Assembly: GCA_022559845.1 (NCBI GenBank) | Contig: CM040125.1 | Coordinates: 322,469,829-322,533,828 of the forward strand | Direction of reading: 5' to 3' | Length of the DNA: 64,000 nt | Origin: Amorphophallus konjac | Lineage: Eukaryota > Streptophyta > Magnoliopsida > Alismatales > Araceae | Shown here: positions 1 through 11,940 of the stretch, piece by piece | Layout: each line of letters begins with the position of its first letter | How positions within the stretch are numbered: position 1 is the stretch's first letter | The notes under the pieces: generated by a model | What the model was told of the DNA's origin: nothing | The model's database searches: none | Seen by the model: the letters and a program-made list of their open reading frames with translations, nothing else | Translations under genes and position numbers: made by a program

Positions 1-513
1 GAACCTGACCTATGTGCAGCTGAGGAGCTTGGTAGACCACCTCTCCCGGTCGTTATTAGCATTCGGCTGCCCCATGGATGATTGGACTTCGCGGGTTGTA
101 ATGCTATTAAAGCACGCCAACAGGCGGGAGTTCCTGAGCCGAGAGGTTTCTGATCAGCTGACGGCTGTGAAGCTGGAGAGGGCAGATTGCCGCACTGCTG
201 CTTCTTCTTTGAGGGCGACCCTGGAACAGCTGAGAAACGCTGTTGGCAATATCTCAGAACACCGGCTGCTCCTCACGGCACAGGAGGCAGAGTTGCGCGC
301 TGAGCTTGCCGAGGTCGAAGCCGAATTATAGGAAGGCGAGCGCCTCGAAACCCAGTCAAGATAAGAAGCTGATCTGGCCGAAGGACAACTTGCCTCATTG
401 GACGAAAGGTTATCGCAGCTGACAGTTACTAAGGCCCGACTGCAAGAATTTACCCGACACTCCTCACTGGGCCTCTTGGAGTTGGCAGATATTTTCTGGC
501 GTCCTTTGCCGTG
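1..513 (+). pseudogene. 3' tail of the antisense coiled-coil ORF of Tat-1
   Basis: A frame open to 331 continues after a TAG, and a further TAA near 361, to a stop at about 511-513. It is rich in Leu, Glu, Ala and Arg with heptad-like spacing, so probably a coiled coil. The segment GCPMDDW...RVVMLLK...REFL matches GCPLEEW...RVLLLLK...CEFL in the tail of the antisense plant-mobile-domain gene of Tat-2 (36514-36963, minus), and both end in a similar ...FW... tail. The 5' part lies before the window. Two in-frame stops make it a pseudogene. Confidence 0.65.
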
Positions 514-944
514 ATTTCATTTGTTTTTTTTTCTTTGATCGGGCTCCGCTTCCCTTTTTTTTTGCAGCTTATGTACCTCGGGGGATGTTCCGGGTGTAAA
601 TGTATTCCGACAAGTCATATAAACGAAGACATCTCTGTTTGTCGCCTCGATCACGACTTCTTTTCTTTCTCCTGGCTGATCATCCGAACCTGGGGATACT
701 TGCCGATGGCGCAGGAGAGCGCTCACGCCTTCAGGGAAGGGGTGAGGTGTTCGCTCCACCGCGACGTAGCCGTTCCCGGAACAGGGCCTTTGCCAAGGTG
801 GGACATAGGTAGCGTAGGCAGATGCACCTAGCGAACCTTGCCGCTGGTGATGAGAGGTGTGTTATAACCATCGACATGGGTCAAATGTCGACGCAATGAC
901 GTTTTGTTGATCAACGAGGGCGGAAGGCCCAGGTTAGGGGGTAG
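514..944. other. Spacer between antisense ORF and repeat array
   Basis: T-rich near 520-565, then mixed sequence. No convincing gene: overlapping short ORFs occur on both strands but show no domain. Probably the 3' UTR of the antisense ORF. Confidence 0.4.
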
Positions 945-2085
945 TTGACCGGGCTCGTCGATGGTGACGAGGGTCGAAAGGGTAGCGACCGATCTTGCCG
1001 ATGATGACAATGATCGAAAAGGGTAGCGACCGATCTTGCCGATGATGACAAGGGTCGAAAGGGTAGCGACCGATCTTGCCGATGATGATAAGGGTCGAAA
1101 GGGTAGCGACCGATCTTGCCGATGGTGACAAGGGTCGAAATGGTAGACGGTCTTGCCGATGGTGACAAGAACCGGACAGGGTAGTGACCGATCTTGCCGA
1201 TGGTGACAAGGGTAAAAATGGTAGACGATCTCACCGATGGTGACAAGAACCGGACAGGGTAGCGACCGATCTTGCCGATGGTGACAAGGGTCGAGATGGT
1301 AGACGGTCTTACCGATGATGACAAGAACCGGATAGGGGTAGCGACCGATCTTCCCGATGGTGACAAGGGTCGAAAGGGTAGACGGTCTCGCCGATGGTGA
1401 CAAGAACCGGACAGGGTAGTGATCGATCTTGCCGATGGTGACAAGGGTCGAAATGGTAGATGGTCTCGCCGATGGTGACAAGAACCGGATAGGGGTAGCG
1501 ACCGATCTTACCGATGGTGACAAGGGTCGAAAAGGTAGACGGTCTCGCCGATGGTGACAAGAACCGGACAGGGTAGTGACCGATCTTGCCGATGGTGACA
1601 AGGGTCGAAATGGTGGACGGTCTCGCCGATGGTGACAAGAACCGGACAGGGTAGCGACCGATCTTGCCGATGGTGACAAGGGTCGAGATGGTAGACGGTC
1701 TTGCCGATGATGACAAGAACCGGATAGGGGTAGCGACCGATCTTGCCGATAGTGACAAGGGTCGAGATGGTAGACGGTCTTGCCGATGATGACAAGAACC
1801 GGATAGGGGTAGCGACCGATCTTGCCGATGGTGACAAGGGTCGAAAGGGTAGACGGTCTCGCCGATGGTGACAAGAACCAGATAGGGGTAGCGACCGATC
1901 TTGCCGATGGTGACAAGGGTCGAAATGGTAGACGGTCTGGCCGATGGTGACAAGAACCGGACAAGGTAGCGACCGATCTTACCGATGGTGACAAGGGTCG
2001 AAAAGGGTAGACGGTCTTGCCGATGGTGACAAGAACCGGAAAGAGTAGTGACTGATCTTGCCGAGGATGACAAGGGTCGAAAAAG
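945..2085. repeat. Tandem array A, about 40-bp monomer with dimeric higher order
   Basis: Monomers share the core gatcttgccgatggtgacaa. From 945 to about 1130 the units are single, about 40 bp, of the type gggtagcgaccgatc...aagggtcgaaa. From about 1130 to 2070 two variants alternate, one with tagcgaccgatc/aagggtcga and one with tagacggtct/aagaaccgga, giving a dimer of about 79 bp. It lies in the 3' untranslated part of Tat-1, where plant Tat elements often carry satellites. The long minus-strand frames across it exist only because the unit lacks stops. Confidence 0.9.
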
Positions 2086-2190
2086 GTGTATAAGTGGGAT
2101 ATCGGATGAAGGTTCCGCCTCGGCCTTGTAAATGGCCTTCTATAAGGAGGATGGTTCATCACTATTGATCATTCATTTTTTTATTCACAT

Positions 2191-2403
2191 TACTGACCTA
2201 AGCGCCCTTTCGGGTTTTCACCGAGGCCAGCCCCCTCTTGCTTTTGCCCGCGCGCCCTTTCAGGTTTTCACGCGGCGGGGTACCCGATTTTGCCTGCGAC
2301 GCCCTTTCGGGTTTTCGCCACAGCTGGGCTGTAGCCATTTTTGCACTTGTCCTGATATAGGAGCAAGTCTGGCGGGGTATCTCTATTTTTTAACCCCATT
2401 TTT
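2191..2403. repeat. Duplicated segment B, copy 1
   Basis: Begins tactgacctaagcgcccttt and ends before the T-rich tract. A near-identical copy is at 2966-3178. It contains three sub-copies of gccctttcgggttttc, itself a short inverted repeat (CCC TTTC GGG). Confidence 0.85.
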
Positions 2404-2459
2404 TTGCTCTTTTTTTTTCTTTTCTTTTGAATTCGGGATGCAGAAGAACTGGACCACGA

Positions 2460-2885
2460 AAATGTTGGCTGGCCTTGTCGATGATGACGAGGATTGGATC
2501 CTGCTTCGGTTCGTCGACACCGGCTAGATGTCGAAGCGAAGGATATGGTCTATTAACAAGGATGTAAGATCCGAGTTAGGGGTAAAGATCGACCGATCTC
2601 GCCGATGATGATGAGGGTCAGACACATGTTTATTAATCAGCATAGGCTATTGCCGAAACAAAGGTGGGTTTATTAGCAAGGACGGAAGGTCCATGTTTTA
2701 GGGGTAGGGATCGACCGATCTCGCCGATGATGACGACGGTCGACCATGGGTTTATTCATCAGCATGGGTCACATGCCGAAGCAAAGATGGGATTATCAAC
2801 AGGGACGTAGGGTCCAAGTGAAGGGTAGAGATCGCCCGATCTCGCCGATGATGACGAGGGTCGAACATGGGTTTATTCAAGGATT
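2460..2885. repeat. Array A', about 125-bp units between the B copies
   Basis: Three good units and a diverged first one, each with the core gaccgatctcgccgatgatg followed by gacgagggtcgaac-like sequence and ttattaacaaggacg-like spacers. The core is the array A core inside a longer unit, so the two arrays share an ancestor. Confidence 0.8.
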
Positions 2886-2965
2886 TTCGGTGGGACTTTT
2901 GAGGGTTGTCCCTTGTGGAGTTTCATCAGGTGGCGAACAGAAGAGGAATTTAGAAATTACCACTT

Positions 2966-3178
2966 TACTGACTTAAGCGCCCTTTCGGGTTTTCACCGAA
3001 GCCAGCCCCCTCTTGCTTTTGCCCACGCGCCCTTTCGGGTTTTCACGTGGCGGGGTACCCGATTTTGCCTGCGACGTCCTTTCGGGTTTTCGCCACAGCT
3101 GGGTTATAGCCATTTTTGCACTTGTCCTAATATAGGAGCAAGTCTGGCGGGGTATCTCTATTTTTAACCCCATTTTCT
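2966..3178. repeat. Duplicated segment B, copy 2
   Basis: Direct repeat of 2191-2403, 775 bp downstream, with a few substitutions (for example cacgcg to cacgtg). The B copies and the A' units between them look like products of one segmental duplication. Confidence 0.85.
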
Positions 3179-3394
3179 TTTCTCTCTTCTTTTTTTTATT
3201 TGTATAGGGTGGCAGGTCGAAGTGCGACGTTCGACCCCTGGTTGACAGTAGATGGCTATCGGCCGGAGTCCTAGACCTTGCGCCAAGCAGAACAGTTCAT
3301 TCGTTAGCAAGGGCTGAATGCCAACGCAAAGGAATGATCTCTAGCCGATTCGGGCGTAAGGCCTGTAAAGGCAACAACGTGGTGTATTCTTTCG

Positions 3395-4766
3395 GGAGCT
3401 TGGTTAGGGCAGAATGCTACTAACCAAGGAAGGGTAGCTCAGCTAAGGCAAGGTGCCATTAACCAAGAAGAAGGTAGCTCGATTAGGGCGGAATGCCACC
3501 GAACCGAGGGGAGGTAGCTTGATTAGGGCGGAATGCCACTAACCAAGGAGAGGTAGCTTGATTAGGGCGGGATGCCACTGAACAAGGAGAGGTAGCTTGA
3601 CTAGGGTGAAATGCACTAACCAAGGGAAAGGGTAGCTTGATTAGGGCAGAACGCCACCAACCAAGGAAAGGGTAGCTGGGTTAGGGCGGAGTGCCACTAA
3701 ACCAAGGAGAGGGTAGGTTGGTTAGGGCGGAGTGCCACAAACCAAGGAGAAGGTAGCTCGATTAGGGCGGAGTGCCACTAAACCAAGGAAAAGGTAGCTC
3801 GGTTAGGGCAGAGTGTCACTAAACCAAGGAGAGGGTAGCTTGGTTAGGGCGGGATGCCACTAAACCAAGGAAAGGTAGCTTGACTAGGGTGAAATGCCAC
3901 TAACCAAGGGAAAGGGTAGCTCGATTAGGGCAGAATGCCACCAACCAAGGAAAGGTAGCTTGACTAGGGCGGAGTGCCACTAAACCAAGGAGAGGGTAGC
4001 TTGGTTAGGGTGGAGTGCCACTAAACCAAGGAGCAGGTAGCTCGGTTAGGGCGGAGTGCCACTAAACCAAGGGAAAGGTAGCTCGGTTAGGGCGGGATGC
4101 CACTAAACCAAGGAAAAGGTAGCTTGGTTAGGGCAAAGTGCCACTAAACCAAGGAGAAGGTAGCTTGGTTAGGGCGGAGTGCCACTAAACCAAGGAGAGG
4201 GTAGCTCGGTTAGGGCGGAGTGCCACTAAACCAAGGGAAAGGTAGCTCGGTTAGGGCGGAGTGCCACTAAACCAAGGGAAAGGTAGCTCGGTTAGGGCGG
4301 AGTGCCACTAAACCAAAGAAAAGGTAGCTCAGTTAGGGCGGAGTGCCACTAAACCAAGGAGAAGTAGCTTGGTTAGGGCGGAGTGCCACTAAACCAAGGA
4401 GAGGGTAGCTCGGTTAGGGCGAGTGCCACTAAACCAGGGGAAAGGTAGCTCGGTTAGGGTGGAGTGCCACTAAACCAAGGAAAATGTAGCTCGGTTAGGG
4501 CGGAGTGCTACTAAACCAAGGAAAAGGTAGCTCGGTTAGGGCGGAGTGCCACTAAACCAAGGAGAAGGTAGCTCGGTTAGGGCGGGATGCCACTAAACCA
4601 AGGAAAAGGTAGCTCGGTTAGGGCAGAGTGCCACTAAACCAAGGAGAAGGTAGCTCGGTTAGGGCGGAGTGCCACTAAACCAAGGAAAAGGTAGCTTGGT
4701 TAGGGCGGAATGCCACTAAACCAAGGAAAGGTAGCTTGATTAGGGCGGAATGCCACTAGACCAAGG
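3395..4766. repeat. Tandem array C, about 43-bp unit, roughly 30 copies
   Basis: Unit: ggtagctcggttagggcgga followed by gtgccactaaaccaaggaaaa. Copies differ by point changes and 1-2 bp indels. The array lies directly downstream of the integrase stop of Tat-1. The unit is unrelated to arrays A or B, so this 3' region holds three independent satellite seeds. Confidence 0.92.
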
Positions 4767-4786
4767 AGAAGAGTAGCTTCGACCGA

Positions 4787-6067
4787 TCACTCGGGACATG
4801 TCGGCTGCGCTGCTTGATACAGCTTAATGTGTTTTTCGTTGAGGGGAGAGAACTGAATGACTCCTTTGTGGTCTACAAGGACGTAGGCACCCCCTTCATA
4901 TACTCGGCGGACGATATACGGCCCGACCAAGTTTTCGACCAGCTTCCCTTTGGGGTTGGAGGCCATCACTTCTTTTCTTTTGACCATTACCAGGTCTCCT
5001 TTCTTGAATTCTCGACCCTTGACTAGCTTGTCAAAAGCACGGGCCATGCGAGCTTGGTAGAGTTGGATGTTTTGCTGTGCCCGGAGGCGTTTTCCTTCGA
5101 GCTCAGCGAGCTCCTCCAATCTTCTTTCTGCATTGGCCTGTTCACCGCTGACTAGTCCGTGCTGGACGACAACTCGTAATGAAGGAACTTCAAGTTCAAT
5201 GGGCACTACAGCTTCCGACCCATAGACGAGGGAGAAAGGTGAACAGCTGGTTGGGGTCTTGTAGACAGTACGATAGGCCCAAAGCGCTTCGTACATCCTT
5301 TCTTCCCAATCCTTTTTATTAGACTTGACAGTCTTCGCCAGCAGCGTGCATAAGGTCTTGTTAAAGGCTTCTGCGAGTCCATTGGCTTGAGGGTTGTAGG
5401 GGGACGATGTCCTCCAGTCGATTTTGTATTTGTCGGCCAGCCGATAAACCTTCTGGTTCCTAAAGTGACTGCCATTATCAGAGATGATTCGGCTGGGGAT
5501 CCCGAACTGAAATATTACATTCTGCCGGAAGAATCTTGCAACTAGTTCTCCCGTCACATCTCTTAGTGCTACTGCCTCCGCCCATCTGGAGAAGTAGTCC
5601 GTAGCTGCTAAGATGTATCTGCACCCTGATGAAGATGCTGGTAGCGGCCCTACTACGTCCGTGCCCTACTGAGCAAACGGCCAGCTTGGTAGGGTGGGAT
5701 GCAATGGCACTGGAGGTCTCCTTGCCACATTAGCATGTTCTTGACACTTCTGACAAGCTTTGGCAAACCTGCAGCAATCGTCAAATATAGTGGGCCAATA
5801 GTAACCCAGTTTCTTTATCTCAATTTTCATCTTCGGGCCAGCCTGGTGTGCTCCAACTGATCCTGCATGGACCTCCTCATCACCTGTCCTGCTTCTGCTG
5901 AAGACAAGCAACGGAGTAGGACATTCCTTCGGGCATCCGCCATAATTCGGAACAAGGTCCCGCTTCTCATCTCGTAAGAATCCTTGATCCTCATGAGCTT
6001 CATTCTCTGTTCCTTTTCTTTTGGAAGTTGTTGGTGTTGAAACCAGCGTAGGAGATGCTCTCGCCAA
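4787..6067 (-). pseudogene. Tat-1 integrase (decayed)
   Basis: Integrase inserts the cDNA into the host chromosome. Seen from N to C: an HHCC zinc-finger remnant (H-x7-H in HAGSVGAH, then CQKC), a core beginning GTD, the second Asp in ISDNGSHF and the Glu in NGLAEAFNKTL. A C-terminal region with FKKGDLVMVKRKEVMASNPKG and GPYIVRRVYEGGAYVL follows. The frame breaks just before the core Asp, where a Trp codon reads TAG near 5667-5670, so zinc finger and core fall in separate ORFs (5666-6067 and 4787-5557). The plus-strand Tat-2 copy (19.7-20.9 kb) is clearly homologous but breaks elsewhere. Confidence 0.88.
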
Positions 6068-6072
6068 TCAGG

Positions 6073-6610
6073 CTACTGAACCCCTTCGATGACTGCTACT
6101 TCCATCTCTTGTTCATCGGCCAGGACCTCTGTTACGATGGGGACCTGTCGGCGGTTGATCACTGTTATATTCAGGCTTGTGTCTGGCGGGACCGCCAATG
6201 AACTGGCCAGCTTAGCGAGGGCGTCTGCCTGAGCATTCCGGCCTCGATTGATGTGCTTAATGCTGATGAAGTAAAATTTTGACATCAGGCGAGTTGCCAA
6301 CTGGTGATAGGGGAGGAGCTCGTTCTTTCGTACATCGAACTCTCCTTCCAGCTGTTTTATAACTAGCATGGAGTCTCGAATGCTTCCAGCATCTGAATTC
6401 CCATGGACAGAGCAATTTGCAACCCGATTATCAGGGCTTCATATTCCGCTTCATTGTTTGTGCATTGCTTGTTTATGGAACAGGATGTATGCACCACTTC
6501 TCCTTCTGGGGATTTCAGGACTATGCCTGCTCCTGCCCTGACTCTGGCTGATCCAGTGGCAGAGGCGTCAATTCTGGAAGCGCCATCAAAGTATAGCTGC
6601 CATAAGGCGG
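6073..6610 (-). pseudogene. Tat-1 archaeal-type RNase H (aRH)
   Basis: A second RNase H downstream of the usual one, characteristic of Tat elements. Visible: LYFDGAS (first Asp), GAGIVLKSPEGEVV, CTNNEAEYEAL (Glu), then across a frame break MLVIKQLEGEF and a C-terminal RGRNAQADALAKLASSL (final Asp region). The break is a small deletion near 6370, where AFGD would be expected before SMLV, splitting the domain between the ORFs 6363-7571 and 6073-6369. Confidence 0.85.
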
Positions 6611-8386
6611 GTTGTACTTGAACGGCTTCTAGGGTTTCATCTTCAGGAAGCTCCGGCTCCAACGGGCAATCCCCGGGCACTGGGTGCTCAGCGAAGAAGT
6701 CTGCAATAGCTTGGCCCTTGACAGCCTTGCACGGCACGTAGGAGATATCAAACTCCATAAGGATTACCGCCCATTTGCCCAGGCGGCCTTTGAGTGCCGG
6801 TTGAGACATGATGTACTTCAGGGGATCCTCTTTGAATACCAAGCTGATTTCATGCGACAACATATAGTGTCGGAGCTTCTTGACTGCGAAGACCAGTGCC
6901 AGACAGATCTTCTCAATATAAGTATATTTCTCTTCAGTTCTGACCAGTCTCCGACTGAGGTAATAGAGGGCTTGCTCTTTCCCTTCTTCATTATTCTGGG
7001 CCAGCATTGCCCCCAGAGAATTATGTGTAGCTGCTATATACAGTATCAATGGTCGTCCTTTCACCGGTGCGCCCAGCACTGGAGGAGTTTTCAGGTAGTC
7101 TTTTAGCTTGTCAAAGGCTGCCTGGCAATCTTCATCCCAATAAAAGGGGACATCTTTCATCATTAGCTTGTGGAAGGGCTGGCATCGCCCTGACAAATTG
7201 GAAATGAACCGCCGGATATAAGCCAAGCGGCCCTGTAGTGATCTTAGCTCGGAGATGTTCCTTGGCGGAGGTAACCCCTGAATTGCCTTGATCTTTACGG
7301 GGTCTATCTCGATTCCCCGATATCGGACGATGAAGCCTAAGAATTTTCCGCTCGACACTCCGAACGCACATTTCATAGGGTTCATCTTCAGCTCATGCTG
7401 CCTTAGCCTCTGAAAGACAATCTGGAGGTCTTGCAGATGATCTTCTTTTCTTTTCGTTTTGATCACCAGGTCATCTATGTAGCATTCAACCTTGTGGTAG
7501 AGCAGCTCATCAAAGATTTTGGTCATCGCGCGCTGATAGGTTGTGCCAGCATTCTTCAGTCCGAACGGCATTCTCTTGTAATGATAAATGCCTTTAGGGG
7601 TTCGGAAAGCAGTATGGACTCAGTCATGCTCCGCAATCCAAATCTGATTGTAGCCAGACGACCCATCCATGAATGACAGGGCTTCATGGCCGGTTGTAGC
7701 ATCAATCATGACCTCGGTTATTGGCACCGGAAAGTCATCCTTGGGACAGGCTTTATTTAGATCCCGGAAGTCGACACATATCCGGATCTGTCCATTCTTC
7801 TTTTTCACGGGGACAATATTCACCAGCCACGTGGTGTACTGGTTTTCTTCAACAAATCCCACGTCAATGAGCTTGTCGACTTCAGCATAAATTTGGGTGA
7901 TGAGCTCTGGCCTCATGCGCCGCGGTGGTTGCTTCACTAGCTCGGCCTCAGGGCTGATTGTTAGCTCATGTTGTGAGACAGCGGGGCTTAGACCGGCATC
8001 TCTTTGTAAGTCCAGGCGAAGCAATCCCGGTATTCTAGCAGCAGCTGGATGTACAGCTCCCGTTCTTCTGGGGACAGTTGGGCGCTGAGGAAGGTGGGCC
8101 TAGGGTCCTCCTCATTTCCCAAGTTGACTTCTATCAGCTCATCGACTGTGGCCTGGCCTCCGTATTCTATCTCCGGGGGTGCCGGTTGGAGGTCAACGAA
8201 GTCTGGAATGCCATCTTGAGGGTCGAGCACTTCGACTTCCTCGTCAGACACTGCCAGAGCTTCCTGAGGTTTCTTGATTTCTTGTGCCAGCGGCTGAGTG
8301 GATTGTTCTATTAGCAAATCCATTGCCGTCGCATCTTCCAAGGATGAGAGAGCAGCCTTGGTGTTTGCAGATGAGATTGCAGCCAT
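6611..8386 (-). pseudogene. Tat-1 reverse transcriptase and RNase H
   Basis: Copies element RNA into DNA. N-terminal lead-in PTFLSAQLSPEERELY...FAWTYKEMP (7988-8386), palm motifs RICVDFRDLNKACPKD and FMDGSSGYNQI (first catalytic Asp), then YIDDLVIKTK with the paired Asp. The RNase H follows with LYIAATHNSLGAML and ALYYLSRRL. Frames change near 8000, and an in-frame TGA near 7620 separates the FMDG part from the YIDD part, so no intact enzyme can be made. Confidence 0.88.
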
Positions 8387-9234
8387 GACGGGCTGGTAAC
8401 TGTTTACTGCCAGGCTCGGACAGCATGCTGATTTTGCAGCAGAAGTTGAGGAAGTTTCGACTTCTGGGACAGTTGTATCTTCTGCAGAAGTGGCTTTTTC
8501 TTTCTGGTAGCTGGCTCCCCTTGATTGGAGTTGACCAAGGCCTCCCTGATTGGCAGAAAGGGTGTTGAAGTTGTCATTAATATGACCTCTATGGAGGGAG
8601 AGACTCCTGCTTCTTGACTGTCTTCGGCTTCGCTGCTGCTAGCCGTATCAAATTCGGCTTGAAGGGCCGCTTCTTCAGGATGAACCTGCTCCCAGCATCG
8701 GCAAGGGGCCGAGGTTTCTACTTCTTGATTCCGACCGAGCCAGTTCAAGATATTCGGCTTCCACCGGATACTCATCAAAGGTTGCTCCCAGAGGGCTATC
8801 TTCAGTAGGATAGAAGGCGGAGATAGTATCCACCTCGTACTGCCCACTGTAATAATATTCCTCCAGGGTGAAGCCCAACCCTGGATGTTGAGAGACACGT
8901 CTCATTTCCTTATCAGATTTGCAGGATACCACATCTTCTGGAAAGCTTCTTTGCGCTTTTGAGACTGATCGGGAGGAATGTGTTGCTTCTGAAACATCCT
9001 GGCCATTCGATCAGTTGTAAATGCCAGGCCTTGAACAGGAACCCGCGGGTTGGCTAGATCTTCAGGGAGGCTGCAGTCTGTGTCTTCCCGAGTGGGATGC
9101 TCCTCAGCTGTATAGAACAAGCTGCTGGGCCCATCATCCTGTGTCACCTCCCAAGCTTTGAAAGGTTCGACAGTGGGGTCGTTGAGGCCGGAGACTGGCT
9201 TGGTGAGGCCGGCCGGGACTCCGATGCGGTCGTG
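8387..9234 (-). pseudogene. Tat-1 protease-RT linker, frame-shifted
   Basis: Minus-strand ORFs (8404-8898, 8675-8932, 8902-9147) overlap in different frames and read as acidic, low-complexity linker between protease and RT. No domain is recognised. In intact Tat elements this stretch joins protease to RT, so the shifting frames are best read as decay. Confidence 0.55.
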
Positions 9235-10592
9235 CTATCGATCGTCCTGCACTTCCTTAGCCTTGGGGTACAATGCTGGGGGTGTCACCCTGCCGACATC
9301 TCCAGAAGCTGTGATGTGGGAGACTACCTTCGACTTGACATATCCGCGCGGCGGTGGTGGATACCAACCGTCACCCGATATATTCTTCGACGCCCCTACG
9401 GGGGCCTCAGCTTCAGAAACCTTCCGGGGACGCCCCGTATATAAGTTGGCATCTGCCAAGTGACATTCAAACACCTCGAATGGGTGGATATCAACAAATA
9501 TCCTCTCCTCCTTCCCCTGGAGGCTGTATTTGATGCATTGGTGGAGCGTGGAGGGCACCACCATATTCTCATGCAGCCATGGGCGGCCGAGCAGTGCTTT
9601 GTAAGAGGTGCGAGAGTCGATGACATGAAACTGCACCGTTGTAGTGAAATCTACCAGGGTCAGTGTGAACTCTGCCACTCCCATTGAAACCTCACATTTT
9701 TGGTTGAAGCCAGCGATACGCATATCCCCGACTTTCTTGAGATGCACATTAAAGTGGTACCTCTCGTATATTCTGTATGGCAGGATGTTGACTGCTGCAC
9801 CAGGATCGACCAGGATCCGGTTCAGTTCTCTTCCATTTAGGTGCCCTTTCATATATAGCGGCCTGTTGTGGCTGGCAGTAGGTAGTAGCATGTCTTCTGG
9901 AGAGAAGGTCATACTGGCTTCTGGTATAGCCTCAGCTATGCAGGCTTCAAAATGAGCAGGCGTCTGTAGAGCAGTGATGATCGCCTGTCGAGTTTCTTCA
10001 CTCAAAGAGAGAATTTCCCAGATCGTAAATCGAGCGGGGAGCTTTTTGAGCAACTTCATTATTCGGCTCCCAGCTCGGACATTGGAGAGCTTCATCTCTT
10101 CAGCCCATCTGGGCTTGGGGAGGTTTTGATTTGTGGGCCCAGACGGACCTGCCTCATCTTCCTCGGACTCGGCATCCTCTTGCCTGGCACCGGCTGTCAG
10201 GTCTTCTTTATTAGCTGATGTAGGGCAAGCCCCATCTGCATTTGCATCCTCAGTAGATTGCGCTGGCTGTGGGTGAATGGCCCCGGGTGTAGGGTTAGCC
10301 TCTTGACAGGGCTGCTTCCCCTTTGACATTTTCATAAATTCAAGGAATGAAGGGGCTGTCTTGCCCCACTCTTGTTGTATAGGCCTGACGGAGGAGGGAT
10401 TTGAACTCCCTTAACTTCCGGCGGAGGTGTCTTGTAGGGTTGCTCCCCTCTGAACATGATGTTGTGATTGGGTGGTGGCTGGCGCCCCCATTTTCGGCCC
10501 GATCGAGTGGCATGCACAGCAGTTGCGGCCTCGGCTTTGCCTCCCCCAGCATGGGGTGTGAAGCAAATTTCTTCTTCTTCCTCTTCTCTCAT
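9235..10592 (-). pseudogene. Tat-1 aspartic protease region with upstream linker
   Basis: The frame 9235-10335 (366 aa) carries a retropepsin-like domain: LVDPGAAVNILPYRIY holds the catalytic Asp, with DPGA in place of the usual DSG/DTG, a variant found in Tat-type proteases. YKALLGRPWLHE lies near the domain end. A second frame (10332-10592) overlaps its start by 4 bp and is basic and Pro-rich. The capsid domain expected further upstream is lost at 10599. Confidence 0.78.
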
Positions 10593-10754
10593 ATTGCCTT
10601 GTAATGCCCCAATTTGACCCTCAAATTAGCTTCGTTTGAGTGTTTTTTTCCCACTTTTCTTGGATTTCTCACTTTTCCTCCTCTTTTCCTATTTTCTCTA
10701 TTTTCTGGATTTTTCTGGATTTTTTTTGGATATTTTCTCTAATTTTTCAGAATT

Positions 10755-11036
10755 AACGACCTGGGCTAGGGCGTGTTTTAAATAACGCCTTCACCTAAGG
10801 CGTGTTTCAAATAAATAACGCCTTCTCCTAAGGCGTGTTTTAAATAACGCCTTCTCCTAAGGCGTGTTTTAAATAAAGCCTCTTCCTAAGGCGTGTTTCA
10901 GAATTTTCAAATAAAAGAAAGACTTATTTCCAAAATTGATCCAGGAAGAGACGCCTTAGTCTAAGGCGTGTTTTTTAAGAAACGCCCTCTGGGCAGGTCG
11001 TCAATTCAACAATTGACGCCCTGAACCAAGTCGTGT
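10755..11036. repeat. Array of ACGCC...GGCGT stem-loops, LTR
   Basis: About eight units spaced about 30 bp apart. The best are ACGCCTT-CTCCT-AAGGCGT (twice), ACGCCTT-CACCT-AAGGCGT and ACGCCTT-AGTCT-AAGGCGT: 7-bp perfect arms with a 5-nt loop. Others are imperfect, such as ACGACCT-GGGCT-AGGGCGT and ACGCCCT-GAACC-AAGTCGT. Confidence 0.85.
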
Positions 11037-11139
11037 TTCACTTTTGTGTTCCAAACGAACGCAGCCTTTCCCCAAAGAGTCCCTACTTCGTTTGGGTTCT
11101 TGCCCAGCTTAATCCTCCCCTCTTTGGGCTCTTGCCCCT

Positions 11140-11490
11140 TCTTATCTTTTCTTCCATTGGACTCTTTCCTTCTTATCTCTTCTTCTATCCTTAATAGAAC
11201 TTCTGTAGCTCTGTTAAGAGGTGGTTCTTATTCTCCTGCTTCGGCTTCCGGTCTCCTTCTGGGGTTTTTGTTTTTTCTTCTTCCGTTTTTTTTCTTCTTC
11301 TTCTTCTGTGTTTTTGTTTCTTCTGTTCTCTTTTTCTCCCTCCCACGTTTTTCTTCTTTCTCCTTCTGTCTTCTTTTTTTTCTTCTGTGCTGTTTCTTTT
11401 TCTTCTTTCTTCCTCTGTATTCTTTCTCCCCTTCTTCTTCTGTCTTCTCCTTCTTCTTCTGTTTGTTTTCTTTCTTTACAGGAACCGAAG
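11140..11490. repeat. Pyrimidine-rich tract (TTC/TCC)
   Basis: About 350 bp of nearly pure C/T on the plus strand with TTCTTC runs. The ORFs it generates on both strands are compositional artefacts. Confidence 0.85.
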
Positions 11491-11940
11491 GTGGCATCGG
11501 CTAAGGAGGCTTCTTCACATCAAGTCATCATCCCATCTTTTGAAGTTTCTCTCCATCGAGCATCAAGCCAAAGGGACCACAAACAAGATTTTTATCTTAT
11601 CTCCTTTTTATTCTATTTCTTATCTTCATAATTCATGCATCATGCATCATATATTTCATCATTATTATGTTGATTTTCCTCTCAATTATATTGATATCTC
11701 CCCTTTAGTGCATCTCTTGCACTCTTTCCCCATTATATTTTTTTTTACATGCATTCATATCTCCCACCCCCTTTTTTGCATAGGGGTTTAAGGGCCAACA
11801 CCCTTAAGGTGTGTTCTTCACCATGATTTCATGCTCATCTTTATTTAGGAATTGATGCTACACTCACCACATATCTAATGCAATTTCTTTATTGGTGTTG
11901 TCTTTGTTTTGCAAGGGTAATCAAAGGAAGAACTCTCTTC

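Larger units (their letters stand above)
1..10599 (-). mobile_element. Ty3/gypsy Tat-lineage retrotransposon, 5'-truncated (Tat-1)
   Basis: On the minus strand the domains run protease (about 9.2-10.3 kb), RT, RNase H, archaeal-type RNase H and integrase (ends 4787). They are followed by about 3.9 kb of tandem repeats and an antisense ORF tail at 1-513. The second, archaeal-type RNase H and the antisense ORF near the 3' end point to the Tat lineage. The element is cut at 10599, upstream of the protease, where another LTR begins, so capsid, primer site and 5' LTR are missing; its 3' LTR lies outside the window. Several stops and frameshifts show the copy is dead. Confidence 0.85.

Noticed and set aside
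828..2162. 444-aa minus-strand ORF with HHRQDRSLP repeats, plus overlapping long ORFs in other frames
   Set aside because: Entirely inside tandem array A. Several frames are open at once because the repeat unit lacks stop codons, and no start context or domain is present.
1..4766. Regularly spaced direct repeats as a possible CRISPR array
   Set aside because: Units are contiguous and diverged with no unique spacers or cas genes, and the context is a plant retrotransposon.
11046..11504. Phe/Ser-rich ORFs over the pyrimidine tract and Lys/Glu-rich ORF on the other strand
   Set aside because: Low-complexity C/T tract, with ORFs open on both strands by composition.
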